From positions 4,402,001 to 4,466,000 of the forward strand of contig NZ_CP026167.1 of the NCBI RefSeq assembly GCF_002902985.1: a stretch of DNA of 64,000 bases, written 5' to 3'. Within the stretch, counting starts at the first letter, position 1. Each line of letters opens with the position of its first letter. This document shows positions 54,579 through 63,864 of the stretch, piece by piece. The notes below the pieces were generated by a model. That model made no database searches, was not told the origin of the DNA, and was given only the letters and a program-made list of their open reading frames with translations. Source of the DNA: Leclercia sp. LSNIH1. Its GTDB lineage: Bacteria; Pseudomonadota; Gammaproteobacteria; Enterobacterales; Enterobacteriaceae. A program made the translations under genes and the position numbers.

Positions 54579-55709
54579 TTAATTCCGGGGGGCGGGACTC
54601 ACCATCACCATCGCCAGCGATAACGCGGAGAAGGCCAGCAGCGCCCACGCCGCGCCGACAAATCCATACAGCTGGCCAAAGAGCACCGAGCCGATAATCT
54701 GCCCGACCGCCAGCATCAGAAAGGCAACGCTGACCCCGGCCGCAGGCGAAGGCTCCGCGACCCGCGCCCCCTGAACCAGCAGCACGCCGGATAAAATCAC
54801 ATATCCCGCCCCGCTCATCGCCACCACCGGTACCAGCCACCAGGCAAAGCCCTTGCTGAAGGCCAGGGCAATCAGCGACCCCGCCATAAAGATCTGCGAT
54901 CCGCGATAAACCCCGCGCATGCCGATGCGTTTCGCCAGGCTGCCGGTAAATACGGCGGCCACCCCAGCCCCGCCGCTCACCAGCCACAGGATGTTGGTGG
55001 CGGCGTCCTCCAGACTGGTATGGCGCTGCAAAAGCTCGGGGCCAAAGCTCCACCAGGCGGCGCTGGCGATGCCGCTGACCAGCGCAATAGCGGAGAGCCG
55101 AATCATCCCCGGTTTATGCATCAGGCTGCGCCAGCCCGGGGTCGTTTCGCCCGCCCTTCCCGCGCGGGGCAGATAGCGCCAGACGGGAAGAAGAGAGGCT
55201 AACGCCAGCAGGGCAAAGATCGCGCAGGCAACCCGCCAGCCGCCCGGCACAAAAAACAGCACCGGCACCGACAGAATGATGCCGCCGCTGGTCCCGGCAT
55301 TGATAATGGTGTTCACCTGAGTTTGCCGCTCGGGGTTAACCCCGATGCTTACGGCCCCTGCCAGGGCGGGAGACGCCAGCCCCGAACTGAGGCCAGCAAT
55401 GAACAGGCCCACGGCCAGCACCGGCGGCGAAGGGGCGAACGCCAGAATCAGCAGCCCGGCCGCCGCCGTTTAGGCCGCCAGAACCGCCGGCAAGCGCGGC
55501 CCGAAGCGCTCAGTGAGAGACGAGGCGAAAAAAACCGACAGGCAATAGGCCCCGTAGCTGCAGGCGGCAATCAGGCCCGCGGCCTGCGGCGAGAAAGGGA
55601 TAGCCTGCCGGATATCCGGCAGCATGATGCCCCATGAAAAGCGCGCCATCCCATAGGTGATAGCGATCAAGGTAAATCCTGTGATGGCCAGAGCCAGGTT
55701 TTTCTTCAT
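54579..55709 (-). pseudogene. MFS transporter interrupted by one in-frame stop
   Basis: A 377-codon frame reads as a complete YbfB/YjiJ-like MFS carrier with about 12 hydrophobic segments except for a TAA at codon 80 (55472-55470). The N-terminal piece (MKKNLALAITGF... to PAVLAA) and the C-terminal piece (TAAAGLLILAF... to the stop) are in the same frame with no lost sequence, so a single base change or read error explains it. An internal GTG at 55421 could start a truncated protein of about 280 residues. Divergent from the M4 protease. Confidence 0.85.
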
Positions 55710-55864
55710 GCCGTTCCTCGCGTTGGGTCGTTAAAACCTAAACCCTGTGCGCCGGGTGCGCCACTTTTTCGCCCCGCGACTTGTCCGACTTGCCTGCCGT
55801 TTTGCTGCGATGGCATACACTTAAGCTGTTGCTTTTTTCGGCATTGCCATAACAGGAGAGACGC

Positions 55865-56884
55865 ATGACCCGAACCTATAGCGTGATCCCGCCCTATATC
55901 CTTCGCCGTATTATTGAGAGCGGCTCTGAGCCGCAGCAGCGCTGCGCTCGCCAGACCCTGACCCATGTCCAGACGCTGATGGCCCACATGCCGGGCAAAC
56001 CTGTCGCGCCGCACGTGAACAGACCCGGGCAGCTGGAGCGGGACATTTACGACGCCAGGCAGACCCAGGAGCTGCCGGGCACCCAGGTGCGCTATGAGGG
56101 GCAGCGCTCTAACGGCGACGTGGCGGTGGACGAAGCCTACGATTATCTGGGCATCACCCATGATTTTTTCTGGAAAAACTATCAGCGTGACTCCCTCGAT
56201 AACAAAGGGCTAATCCTCACCGGTACCGTGCATTATGGCCGGGAGTATCAGAACGCCTTCTGGAACGGGCAGCAGATGGTCTTTGGCGACGGGGACGGTG
56301 AGATTTTTAACCGCTTTACCATCGCCATCGACGTGGTCGCCCACGAGCTGAGCCACGGCGTCACCGAAACCGAAGCCGGGCTTATCTACTTTGAACAGTC
56401 CGGGGCGCTGAACGAGTCGTTATCTGACGTTTTTGGTGCGCTGGTGAAGCAGTATCATCTTAAGCAAACCGCCGATAAGGCCGACTGGCTGATTGGCGAA
56501 GGCCTGCTGGCAGAGGGCGTTAACGGCAAGGCTCTGCGTTCCATGTCCGAGCCGGGCAGCGCCTACGACGATCCACTGCTGGGCAAAGATCCGCAGCCGG
56601 GGCATATGGATGATTTCATTAAAACCCGTGAGGACAATGGCGGCGTTCATCTGAACTCCGGCATCCCTAACCGCGCCTTTTACCTGGCGGCCACCGCCAT
56701 TGGGGGCTATGCCTGGGAAAAGGCTGGCTACGCCTGGTACGATACGGTGTGCGATCGCAACCTGGCGCAGGACGCAGATTTTGCCGCCTTTGCACGGCTG
56801 ACCATCTATCACGGAGAGAAACGCGCCGGCGGCGACGTGGCGGCAGCCATTGAACAGGCCTGGAAGAGCACAGGAGTACTGTAA
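55865..56884 (+). CDS. Protealysin-like M4 metalloprotease
   Basis: A 339-residue thermolysin-family protease. HELSH at 160-164 gives the zinc ligands and catalytic Glu161, the third ligand is Glu184 in GALNESLSD, and the catalytic His262 is in VHLNSGIPNRAFYL. There is no signal peptide, only a short propeptide of about 50 residues with the PPY/PPL-type motif VIPPYILRRI at 8-17, as in Serratia protealysin. AGGAG precedes the ATG. The emfourin-like gene starts right after its stop. Protealysin has been linked to actin cleavage and host cell invasion in Serratia; that role here is only inference. Confidence 0.9.
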   Translation: MTRTYSVIPPYILRRIIESGSEPQQRCARQTLTHVQTLMAHMPGKPVAPHVNRPGQLERDIYDARQTQELPGTQVRYEGQRSNGDVAVDEAYDYLGITHDFFWKNYQRDSLDNKGLILTGTVHYGREYQNAFWNGQQMVFGDGDGEIFNRFTIAIDVVAHELSHGVTETEAGLIYFEQSGALNESLSDVFGALVKQYHLKQTADKADWLIGEGLLAEGVNGKALRSMSEPGSAYDDPLLGKDPQPGHMDDFIKTREDNGGVHLNSGIPNRAFYLAATAIGGYAWEKAGYAWYDTVCDRNLAQDADFAAFARLTIYHGEKRAGGDVAAAIEQAWKSTGVL

Positions 56885-57235
56885 ATGCAGATCCCGGAAC
56901 TGACGGATGACGCCGTGGTTGAGCTGGCCCGCGAGGGCGGCGTCGCTTTTATTCCTAAGCTGAGCGGCCTGCGGCGTATCGCCCTCTCGGAACTGAACGA
57001 GCAGCAGCGCCAGCGGGTGGTAGCGATCCTCGACCAGGCGCTGAACCTTGGCCAGCCGCCCGGCCAGGCATCATCACCGGGGCGCGGGGATCAGCGCTAT
57101 TTTCGCATCCAGATCGTCTGGACCCGGCACAACCAGGCGCAGTATACCGACGTGATCCTACTGGTGCCGGAACAGGAAGCCCCGCCCTCGCTGGTAGATT
57201 TGTGGCGTAAGGGCGAAGACTGCGTCTGCGATTAA
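56885..57235 (+). CDS. Emfourin-like inhibitor of M4 protease
   Basis: A 116-residue protein with no signal peptide, starting at the base after the protease stop. It corresponds in position and size to emfourin, the protein inhibitor encoded beside protealysin in Serratia. Sequence features: PELTDDAVVELAREGGVAFIPKL at the start, an acidic and Pro-rich C-terminus (VPEQEAPPSLVDLWRKGEDCVCD). Recognition is by context and general resemblance, with no search. Its last four bases overlap the convergent yfgJ stop. Confidence 0.8.
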   Translation: MQIPELTDDAVVELAREGGVAFIPKLSGLRRIALSELNEQQRQRVVAILDQALNLGQPPGQASSPGRGDQRYFRIQIVWTRHNQAQYTDVILLVPEQEAPPSLVDLWRKGEDCVCD

Positions 57236-57453
57236 GCGCCGGGCAGGACGAACTCAACGCGCTTTTTCGAGATCAGGCCGTGGCCGTTCTGGCAGAAATA
57301 GTCCACCGCACCGCAGGCTTTTAACACCTCGAGCGGCTTATGGCACTCCGGGCAGCGCGCTTCCAGGGCAATATCCTGGTTGCAGTTTTCACAATGCGCC
57401 ACGCCGTTTTGCGGTTCAATCTCCGCATGGCAATCCGGGCAGGTAATCGACAT
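57232..57453 (-). CDS. yfgJ: Zinc-ribbon protein YfgJ
   Basis: A 73-residue protein with two zinc ribbons: C5-x2-C8 with C21-x2-C24, and C34-x2-C37 with C47 and C54. It matches E. coli YfgJ (71 residues, structure known, function unknown). In E. coli it lies between xseA and der; here added genes flank it on both sides. Confidence 0.92.
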   Translation of the reverse strand: MSITCPDCHAEIEPQNGVAHCENCNQDIALEARCPECHKPLEVLKACGAVDYFCQNGHGLISKKRVEFVLPGA

Positions 57454-57505
57454 GATGACTCCTTGAAAGGATATTCAGTACGCTGTTGATTTTAACACGA
57501 TGCGC

Positions 57506-58543
57506 TCAGTGGGGGCCACGTAGCTGTTGCTGTAATGTCAGCAGGCATGTTACTTCCTCCAGCCGACGTTGCGTTGTGCGGCTCACCTCCTGCGGGGCAC
57601 GTTCAAACAGGCTCTGCTCCCCCAGGATATGCTCCGCCAGACAGTGGGCGTAAATCGTGCCGCCAAAACGCCAGCTCTGAACAACCTGCCCCTTATCAAT
57701 GAGCTCCAGCACATCTTCCGCTCCGCGCCGGTCGTGGCTGAGGATACGGCCGTCACGCAGATAGAGCCGCAGCCCTTTTTGCCCGCCGCTCGGCCCCGCA
57801 TATTTGTTGAGCCAGATATCCACCGGCACGCCGCTAATCTGCCCCTGAAGATGCGCCTCGCCTTCCGCGGTGGTCAGGTCGCCTTTAGCGATATCGCGCC
57901 CCAGCCGATCTCTGGCGGTCACCACCTGCAAGGCCAGATCCCCACTGCCGCCCAGATAGCGCACCGTTTCGCGCATCATCGCCAGTACGTGCGTGCCGAT
58001 ATCGAGGATCACCCCATCCGGGTGGCGAAGCGTCCGGGTATCCGGCTCGCCGGTGGCAAAGTTAAGCGCGACAGGTTCCCCCGCCGCGTTAAACCCGCTC
58101 GGCTCCTGCAAAAAGCCCTCGATCCTGACGATGTCAGAGAAGGAGCCGATCAGCCCCAGACGTATCAGATGAATGCGCGCCATCCAGTGATCGAGCGCCA
58201 GCACCCGGGAGGCCGCCTCCGGCCTCGCCAGCAGCGATGTCAGTTTTTCGGCCTGGGCAAGCGTGGCGACAATCGGTTTTTCGACCACAATCCTCGATAT
58301 GGAGGAGGCCAGCGCCTGCTCAAGCACATCCAGATGGTGTAGTGATGAGGTCGTGATAAAAAGCGTATCGAGGGGGCGGGCAAGGAGGTCGTCGAGCGCA
58401 GGAGATCGGGTGATGCCTGCAAGGGTCTTTGCGGGCTGGATATCAAACCCCAGAGAGTGGAGTGAATCACCAAAGGTATTTTGTAGTGCGGGCAGGTAGG
58501 CGGTTTCAACCACCGCGCCAAGCCCGACAAATCCAATCTGCAT
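57506..58543 (-). CDS. Gfo/Idh/MocA-family oxidoreductase
   Basis: A 345-residue NAD(P)-dependent oxidoreductase-like protein. The N-terminal Rossmann fold starts GFVGLGAVVETAYLPAL, the family motif EKP is at 88-90 (VVEKPIV), and the C-terminal alpha/beta domain carries VILDIGTHVLAMM with the catalytic-type Asp-x3-His. Members act on sugars, inositols or biliverdin; the substrate here cannot be told. It is 61 bases downstream of the POT transporter and 52 upstream of yfgJ on the same strand. No equivalent at this place in E. coli K-12. Confidence 0.85.
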   Translation of the reverse strand: MQIGFVGLGAVVETAYLPALQNTFGDSLHSLGFDIQPAKTLAGITRSPALDDLLARPLDTLFITTSSLHHLDVLEQALASSISRIVVEKPIVATLAQAEKLTSLLARPEAASRVLALDHWMARIHLIRLGLIGSFSDIVRIEGFLQEPSGFNAAGEPVALNFATGEPDTRTLRHPDGVILDIGTHVLAMMRETVRYLGGSGDLALQVVTARDRLGRDIAKGDLTTAEGEAHLQGQISGVPVDIWLNKYAGPSGGQKGLRLYLRDGRILSHDRRGAEDVLELIDKGQVVQSWRFGGTIYAHCLAEHILGEQSLFERAPQEVSRTTQRRLEEVTCLLTLQQQLRGPH

Positions 58544-58604
58544 CTGTTACCTCTTTCGTTGCATTGCCGGGGCGTAACACCGCCCCGGCCAGGAAAGGTC
58601 AGAT

Positions 58605-60158
58605 TCAGGCGTTGGTTACGGGTTTCGGCTCACTTTTCGTTTGCGCATTTTCCAGCATACGACGCACCGGAACAATGAGCACCGTCAGAACAGCGGCACA
58701 AATCAGCAGGGCAATGGAGCAGCGCGCGAAGAGGTCCGGCAGCATATCCAGCTGGTCGGCCTTCACGTGCCCGCCAATCAGGCCCGCCGCCAGGTTGCCC
58801 AGCGCGCTGGCGCAGAACCACAGCCCCATCATCTGACCGCGCATTCTTTCCGGGGCCAGCAGGGTCATGGTCGCCAGACCAATCGGGCTCAGGCACAGTT
58901 CACCGAGGGTCAGCATCAGAATACTGCCCACCAGCCAGAATGGGGAGACACCCGCCCCACCGTTACTGAGGACATTCTGCGCCGCCAGCATCATCAGGCC
59001 AAAGCCCCCTGCCGCGCACAGAATACCGATCACGAACTTGGTGATGCTGCTCGGACGAATATTGTTTTGCGCCAGTTTAGGCCAGGCCCAGCTAAAGACC
59101 GGCGCCAGCAGAATAATAAACAGGGCGTTAATTGACTGGAACCACACGGCCGGGATTTCAAAATCGCCGATCATGCGATTGGTGTAGTCGTTCGCAAACA
59201 GGTTGAATGAGGTCGGCTTTTGCTCGAACGCAGACCAGAAGAAGGCCGCAGAGACCAGCAGAATAAAGCAGACCAGCAGTCTGGCGCGCTCTTTCCGGTT
59301 CAGGCCGGCAAAGGCAAACAGCCAGATGAAGTAGAGCGCCACAGAGGCGGCAATCACATACACCAGCACGCTGGCAACGGCGACCGGGTTAATGACAATC
59401 ACGCCCTGAGCAATCAGGGTAACAATAATCGCAATACCCACTGCCAGTGCCAGCAGCCAGCCGCCGACACCGTTTTTCTTCGCAACCGGGCTGTTCCAGG
59501 TGGAGTCCAGCCCCACTTCACTGTCATAGCGTTTCATGGCCGGTACGGCAAACAGGCGGAAGATGACCAGCGCCACCAGCATCCCGATGCCGCCGATACC
59601 AAAGCCCCAGTGCCAGCCGTGGGATTTAATCAACCAGCCGGAGATCAGCGGCGCGATAAATGACCCCATGTTGATGCCCATATAGAACAGCGAGAAGCCG
59701 CCGTCACGACGCGCATCGCCTTTCTTATACAGGGTGCCGACCATTACCGAGATACAGGTTTTAAACAGGCCCGAACCAAGGACAATAAACATCAGGCCGA
59801 TAAAGAACAGGTTGTTACCCATCACCGCAGAAAGCGCAATCGACAGGTGGCCGAGCGCAATCAGGATCGAACCGTACCAGACCGCTCTTTGCTGGCCGAG
59901 CCAGTTATCCGCCAGCCAGCCGCCCGGCAGTGCGGCCAGGTACATGGTTCCGGCGAAGATACCGACGATAGCGGAGGCATTTTCACGCGCCAGCCCCATG
60001 CCGCCATCATAGACGGTGGCCGCCATAAAGAGGATCAGCAGCGGACGGATACCGTAAAACGAGAAGCGCTCCCACATCTCCGTGAAAAACAGCGCGCCGA
60101 GCGGATAAGGATGGCCGAAGAAAGTTCGGCTTTCGTTTTTATTAACAGAGGATTGCAT
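58605..60158 (-). CDS. POT/PTR2-family peptide:H+ symporter
   Basis: A 517-residue proton-coupled oligopeptide transporter with about 14 hydrophobic segments. The family ExxERFxYYG motif is EMWERFSFYG near residue 28, and the second PTR2 signature is FYMGINMGSFIAPLISG near residue 150. It differs from E. coli DtpA-D at the N-terminus (FFGHPYPLGALFFTEMWERF) and looks closer to the PepT_So-like clade. The start is placed at MQSSVNKNES (60158). A CRP-like site lies upstream. Confidence 0.87.
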   Translation of the reverse strand: MQSSVNKNESRTFFGHPYPLGALFFTEMWERFSFYGIRPLLILFMAATVYDGGMGLARENASAIVGIFAGTMYLAALPGGWLADNWLGQQRAVWYGSILIALGHLSIALSAVMGNNLFFIGLMFIVLGSGLFKTCISVMVGTLYKKGDARRDGGFSLFYMGINMGSFIAPLISGWLIKSHGWHWGFGIGGIGMLVALVIFRLFAVPAMKRYDSEVGLDSTWNSPVAKKNGVGGWLLALAVGIAIIVTLIAQGVIVINPVAVASVLVYVIAASVALYFIWLFAFAGLNRKERARLLVCFILLVSAAFFWSAFEQKPTSFNLFANDYTNRMIGDFEIPAVWFQSINALFIILLAPVFSWAWPKLAQNNIRPSSITKFVIGILCAAGGFGLMMLAAQNVLSNGGAGVSPFWLVGSILMLTLGELCLSPIGLATMTLLAPERMRGQMMGLWFCASALGNLAAGLIGGHVKADQLDMLPDLFARCSIALLICAAVLTVLIVPVRRMLENAQTKSEPKPVTNA

Positions 60159-60368
60159 AATTCTCCCGAGATGATGTGTCGTCGTACTTGTTAGCACCGG
60201 AAGTCAGCCGCCCCGTTAGCATTCGGGTGGCTTTTTTACATCCGGCGAAATGTTATTTAACCATTTGATAACCTGAAGCAACTTTTGTCCAGCCCCTGGT
60301 GCACCACCAAAAGATGAAAGTTCGACAATCATCTTATTTCTTAGATTTTATGTTGGATAAACATGAAT

Positions 60369-60384
60369 AGTGATTGACATCACA
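60369..60384 (-). promoter_or_regulatory. CRP-like site upstream of the POT gene
   Basis: AGTGA-TTGACA-TCACA matches the CRP core TGTGA-N6-TCACA at 9 of 10 defined positions, about 210 bases before the POT start. It suggests catabolite control of peptide uptake. Confidence 0.55.
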
Positions 60385-60412
60385 TCAATAATTATTCGTT
60401 CCTGTCAGGCAT

Positions 60413-60442
60413 AAAAAAACCCGCGACAGGCGCGGGTTTTTT
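60413..60442 (-). terminator. Terminator of der
   Basis: ACCCGCG / CGCGGGT, 7-base stem with a 5-base loop flanked by A7 and T6 runs, 16 bases after the der stop; symmetrical, so possibly bidirectional. Confidence 0.88.
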
Positions 60443-60458
60443 GGCAGAGCAGCAAAGA

Positions 60459-61931
60459 TTATTTGCTTTTCTTGATGTGTTTAATCAAACGCTTACGTTT
60501 ACGCATCTGGTTCGGCGTCAGGGTGTTGCGTTTGTTAGCAAACGGGTTATCCCCTTCCTTGAACTGGATACGGATCGGCGTACCCATTACGTCCAGCGAT
60601 TTGCGGAAGTAGTTCATCAGGTAACGTTTGTAGGAGTCCGGCAGATCCTTCACCTGGTTACCGTGAATAACCACGATAGGTGGGTTATAACCACCGGCGT
60701 GCGCATACTTCAGCTTCACGCGACGACCACGCACCAGCGGTGGCTGGTGGTCTTCTGCCGCCATGGTCATGATGCGGGTCAGCATCGCGGTACCGACACG
60801 GCGGGTAGAGCTGTCGTAGGCTTCGCGTACGGATTCAAACAGGTTGCCGACGCCGCTACCGTGCAGGGCAGAGATGAAATGCACACGAGCAAAGTCGATA
60901 AAGCCCAGACGGAAGTCGAGGGTCTCTTTCACCTGCTCACGCACTTCATTGCTCAGGCCATCCCACTTGTTGACGACGATAACGAGTGAGCGCCCACTGT
61001 TGAGGATAAAGCCGAGCAGGGAGAGATCCTGGTCGGAGATACCTTCACGGGCATCGATAACCAGCATCACCACGTTGGCATCTTCAATCGCCTGCAGGGT
61101 TTTGATTACCGAGAATTTTTCCACTACATCGGTGATTTTGCCGCGCTTACGCACGCCCGCGGTGTCGATCAGCACATATTCACGCTCGTCGCGCTGCATC
61201 GGGATGTAGATGCTGTCACGGGTCGTGCCCGGCATGTCGTAGACCACCACGCGGTCTTCACCGAGAATACGGTTAGTAAGCGTTGACTTACCGACGTTTG
61301 GACGGCCCACAATCGCCAGCTTGATCGGCAGATCCTGTGGATTGAAGTCGTCTTCAGGCTCTTCTTCGCCCTCTTCGCTCTCTTCAAACTGCGCCCAGTA
61401 TTCCGCGTCTTCATCCACCTCTTCTGGCGGGTTGATCTCATCAACAAACGGCAGCAGCGCGGTTTCCAGCAGGCTGGTCACGCCACGACCGTGAGAGGCG
61501 GCGATCGGGTAGATATCACCCAGGCCTAATGACCAGAAATCGGCCATCGCCTGGTCGGCATCGATACCGTCAGTTTTGTTCGCCACCAGGAACGTTGCTT
61601 TTTCACGTGAGCGCAGATGCTTGGCAATAGCCGAGTCGGCAGGCATCAGGCCCGCGCGCGCATCGACCATAAACAGCACGATATCGGCCTCTTCGATCGC
61701 CAGCAGGGATTGCTCCGCCATGCGGGTTTCCACGCCGTCCTCTGTACCGTCGATACCACCGGTATCGATACAGATAAACTCACGACCTTCCACTTCTGCA
61801 CGACCGTACTTACGGTCACGCGTGAGCCCCGGGAAATCCGCAACCAGCGCATCACGGGTGCGTGTTAAACGGTTAAAAAGAGTGGATTTTCCAACGTTCG
61901 GGCGCCCGACAAGCGCGACCACAGGTACCAT
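60459..61931 (-). CDS. der: Ribosome biogenesis GTPase Der (EngA)
   Basis: Essential tandem-GTPase protein for 50S subunit assembly. The 490 residues equal E. coli Der from [17 protein letters not shown]-domain 1 begins at residue 9 (GRPNVGKS) with NKTD, G-domain 2 near residue 209 (GRPNVGKS) with NKWD, an acidic linker between ([14 protein letters not shown]), and a C-terminal KH-like domain with a basic tail. Last gene of the hisS-yfgM-bamB-der group. Confidence 0.97.
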   Translation of the reverse strand: MVPVVALVGRPNVGKSTLFNRLTRTRDALVADFPGLTRDRKYGRAEVEGREFICIDTGGIDGTEDGVETRMAEQSLLAIEEADIVLFMVDARAGLMPADSAIAKHLRSREKATFLVANKTDGIDADQAMADFWSLGLGDIYPIAASHGRGVTSLLETALLPFVDEINPPEEVDEDAEYWAQFEESEEGEEEPEDDFNPQDLPIKLAIVGRPNVGKSTLTNRILGEDRVVVYDMPGTTRDSIYIPMQRDEREYVLIDTAGVRKRGKITDVVEKFSVIKTLQAIEDANVVMLVIDAREGISDQDLSLLGFILNSGRSLVIVVNKWDGLSNEVREQVKETLDFRLGFIDFARVHFISALHGSGVGNLFESVREAYDSSTRRVGTAMLTRIMTMAAEDHQPPLVRGRRVKLKYAHAGGYNPPIVVIHGNQVKDLPDSYKRYLMNYFRKSLDVMGTPIRIQFKEGDNPFANKRNTLTPNQMRKRKRLIKHIKKSK

Positions 61932-61984
61932 GTTTAAAGCCTCATAAAATTCGATATCACGTCGCATTTGCGGCGTTTTTTAAA

Positions 61985-62019
61985 AAATCAAAACGGCCCC
62001 TGAAGCAACAGGAGCCGTT
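61985..62019 (-). terminator. Terminator-like hairpin after bamB
   Basis: On the minus strand AACGGC-T-CCTG pairs with CAGG-G-GCCGTT, followed by a T-rich stretch, about 20 bases after the bamB stop. der needs readthrough or its own promoter. Confidence 0.75.
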
Positions 62020-62041
62020 GAGTATACTACAACCGCGGTGA

Positions 62042-63220
62042 TTAACGCGTGATCGCGTACAGCGTGCCGTCTTTTGCCTGGATCAGCAGTTTACCGTCAA
62101 CCGATACCGGCTCGGTCAGGAAGCCGGAACTGTCGACCTTCTCCTGCGCGACAAAACGACCGTTGCTCGGGTCAATCCAGTGCATATAGCCTTCGCTATC
62201 ACCCACCACCAGGCTGCCGTTATAGAGTGCCGGCGCGGTCAGCAGACGGTGCAGCAGATCGCTTTGCGTCCACAGCGTCACGCCGCCTTCAGTGCTCAGG
62301 GCCAGCACGCGATCGTTCTGATCGACCAGGTAGATGCGGTTGCCGTCAACGATGAAATCGTTCACCGAGCCCAGCTCACGTTTCCACATGATTTGACCAC
62401 TACGCAGATCCATCGCGGTCAGGTTGCCGTTATAGGCCAGCGCATACACAACGCCATTCACGATAACCGGCGTGGTATCGACGTCGCTCAGACGGTCGAT
62501 TTCGGTCGGACCGGTAGCCTGAGAGATACGCTGCTGCCAGATCAGCTGACCTTGCTGCATCAGTACGGCGCTAACGCGACCGTTATCACCGCCGACAATG
62601 GCGGCGCCAAACGCGGTAGCCGGAGCCGATTCGCCGCGCAGGGAGAGCGCAGGCATATCCAGGTTCACGGTCCATTTCACCGCGCCGTCAGTTTCATTCA
62701 GCGCCTGCAGCTGACCGTTTGCGGTATGCACCAGCACCATGCCGTCGCTGACGACCGGACGAGAGAGCGATTCGCCCGCCACGCGGGTCTGCCAGGCAAT
62801 GGAGCCATCGCTGGCGTTAAGAGCATAGACCTGTGCCTTCTCGCTGCCGATATAGACATGGCCACCGGCGACCGTTACACCACCGGAGAGCAGCGCAGGC
62901 GTGCGTGACAGCCAGCCGCTTTTTTCTGCGAGGTTAACCGACCACACTTCTTTGCCGTCGTCGGCATTCAGGGCTTTCACCGTGCCTTTACGGTCAGCCG
63001 CATAGACAACGCCGTCCGCAGAAGCCGGATGCAGGTTAGAGTAGAAATCACCAATCCCGTCGCCCACGGAGGTGCTCCAGGCGGTAGAAGGTTCAAACTG
63101 GTTTTCAACCGTCGGCAGTGGCGACATGGTCACGACATCTTCTTCACCGCTGAACAGTGAACAGCCGCTCAATAACGTAACGGAAAGCAGTCCTGGCAGA
63201 AGTAATTTACGCAATTGCAT
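62042..63220 (-). CDS. bamB: Outer membrane assembly lipoprotein BamB
   Basis: Beta-propeller subunit of the BAM complex. The 392 residues equal E. coli BamB (YfgL). Lipoprotein signal with lipobox LSGC and lipidated Cys20, then eight PQQ-like blades with repeated patterns such as VYALNASDGSIAWQTRV, LQALNETDGAVKWTV and LTAMDLRSGQIMWKREL. Ten bases after yfgM in the same operon. Confidence 0.97.
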   Translation of the reverse strand: MQLRKLLLPGLLSVTLLSGCSLFSGEEDVVTMSPLPTVENQFEPSTAWSTSVGDGIGDFYSNLHPASADGVVYAADRKGTVKALNADDGKEVWSVNLAEKSGWLSRTPALLSGGVTVAGGHVYIGSEKAQVYALNASDGSIAWQTRVAGESLSRPVVSDGMVLVHTANGQLQALNETDGAVKWTVNLDMPALSLRGESAPATAFGAAIVGGDNGRVSAVLMQQGQLIWQQRISQATGPTEIDRLSDVDTTPVIVNGVVYALAYNGNLTAMDLRSGQIMWKRELGSVNDFIVDGNRIYLVDQNDRVLALSTEGGVTLWTQSDLLHRLLTAPALYNGSLVVGDSEGYMHWIDPSNGRFVAQEKVDSSGFLTEPVSVDGKLLIQAKDGTLYAITR

Positions 63221-63230
63221 CGGGTCCCTC

Positions 63231-63851
63231 TCAGACGGACAAATTATTTATTTTCATCTGCAGCATTTCGCTCAGCGCTGGCGAAGCGTTGCTTTTCACG
63301 CCCGCTTCCCACGCGCTGCGCGCGCCCTGTTTGTCACCTTTGCTCAGCAATGCTTCGCCACGCAGGTCGGCAACAATGGCGGCGTAACCTTCACCTTTAA
63401 CGCTGTCCAGCGTTTTCAGCGCGTCGTCAGTTTTTTTCTGCTGAACCTGAATACGGGCGAGACGCAGGTTGATAACCGCTTTCAGATTATCGTCGCTTGC
63501 TGATGCCAGACCCTGCTGCAGCTGGGCTGCCGCTTTGTCCAGTTCATTCTTATCAACAAACTGCTGAGCCACTTCCAGGGAAGCCAGCGCACCGTAGGTG
63601 TTTTTGTTGTCTGCGGCAAATTTCTCTGCCGCCGCCAGCGTTTGTGGCTGATCGGCGCGGATTGCGCTAACGGTATTTTCATACTGTAAGGAAGAACCAC
63701 GGGCAGAATCGACCTGATGATTGTTCCAGTAACGCCAGCCCACCAGGGCGCCAACACCTAAAATGACCCCAACAGCCAGGGCTTTGCCGTTTTCAGCAAA
63801 GAAGCGTTTAAGTGCATCAACCTGGTCGTTTTCGTTCTCGTAAATTTCCAC
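63231..63851 (-). CDS. yfgM: SecYEG-associated TPR protein YfgM
   Basis: Inner-membrane protein with a short cytoplasmic N-terminus, one helix (about residues 24-40) and a periplasmic TPR domain; in E. coli it binds the PpiD chaperone and the SecYEG translocon. The 206 residues equal E. coli YfgM from the GTG at 63851 (EIYENENDQV). AAGGAG precedes the GTG, whereas an upstream ATG would lie inside hisS. Follows hisS after 13 bases. Confidence 0.95.
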   Translation of the reverse strand: MEIYENENDQVDALKRFFAENGKALAVGVILGVGALVGWRYWNNHQVDSARGSSLQYENTVSAIRADQPQTLAAAEKFAADNKNTYGALASLEVAQQFVDKNELDKAAAQLQQGLASASDDNLKAVINLRLARIQVQQKKTDDALKTLDSVKGEGYAAIVADLRGEALLSKGDKQGARSAWEAGVKSNASPALSEMLQMKINNLSV

Positions 63852-63864
63852 GCAGTCCTTCTCC

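Larger units (their letters stand above)
60159..60458. other. 300-base gap between der and the POT gene
   Basis: Holds the der terminator, a CRP-like site and the POT leader. No ORF or RNA gene was recognised. Confidence 0.6.
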
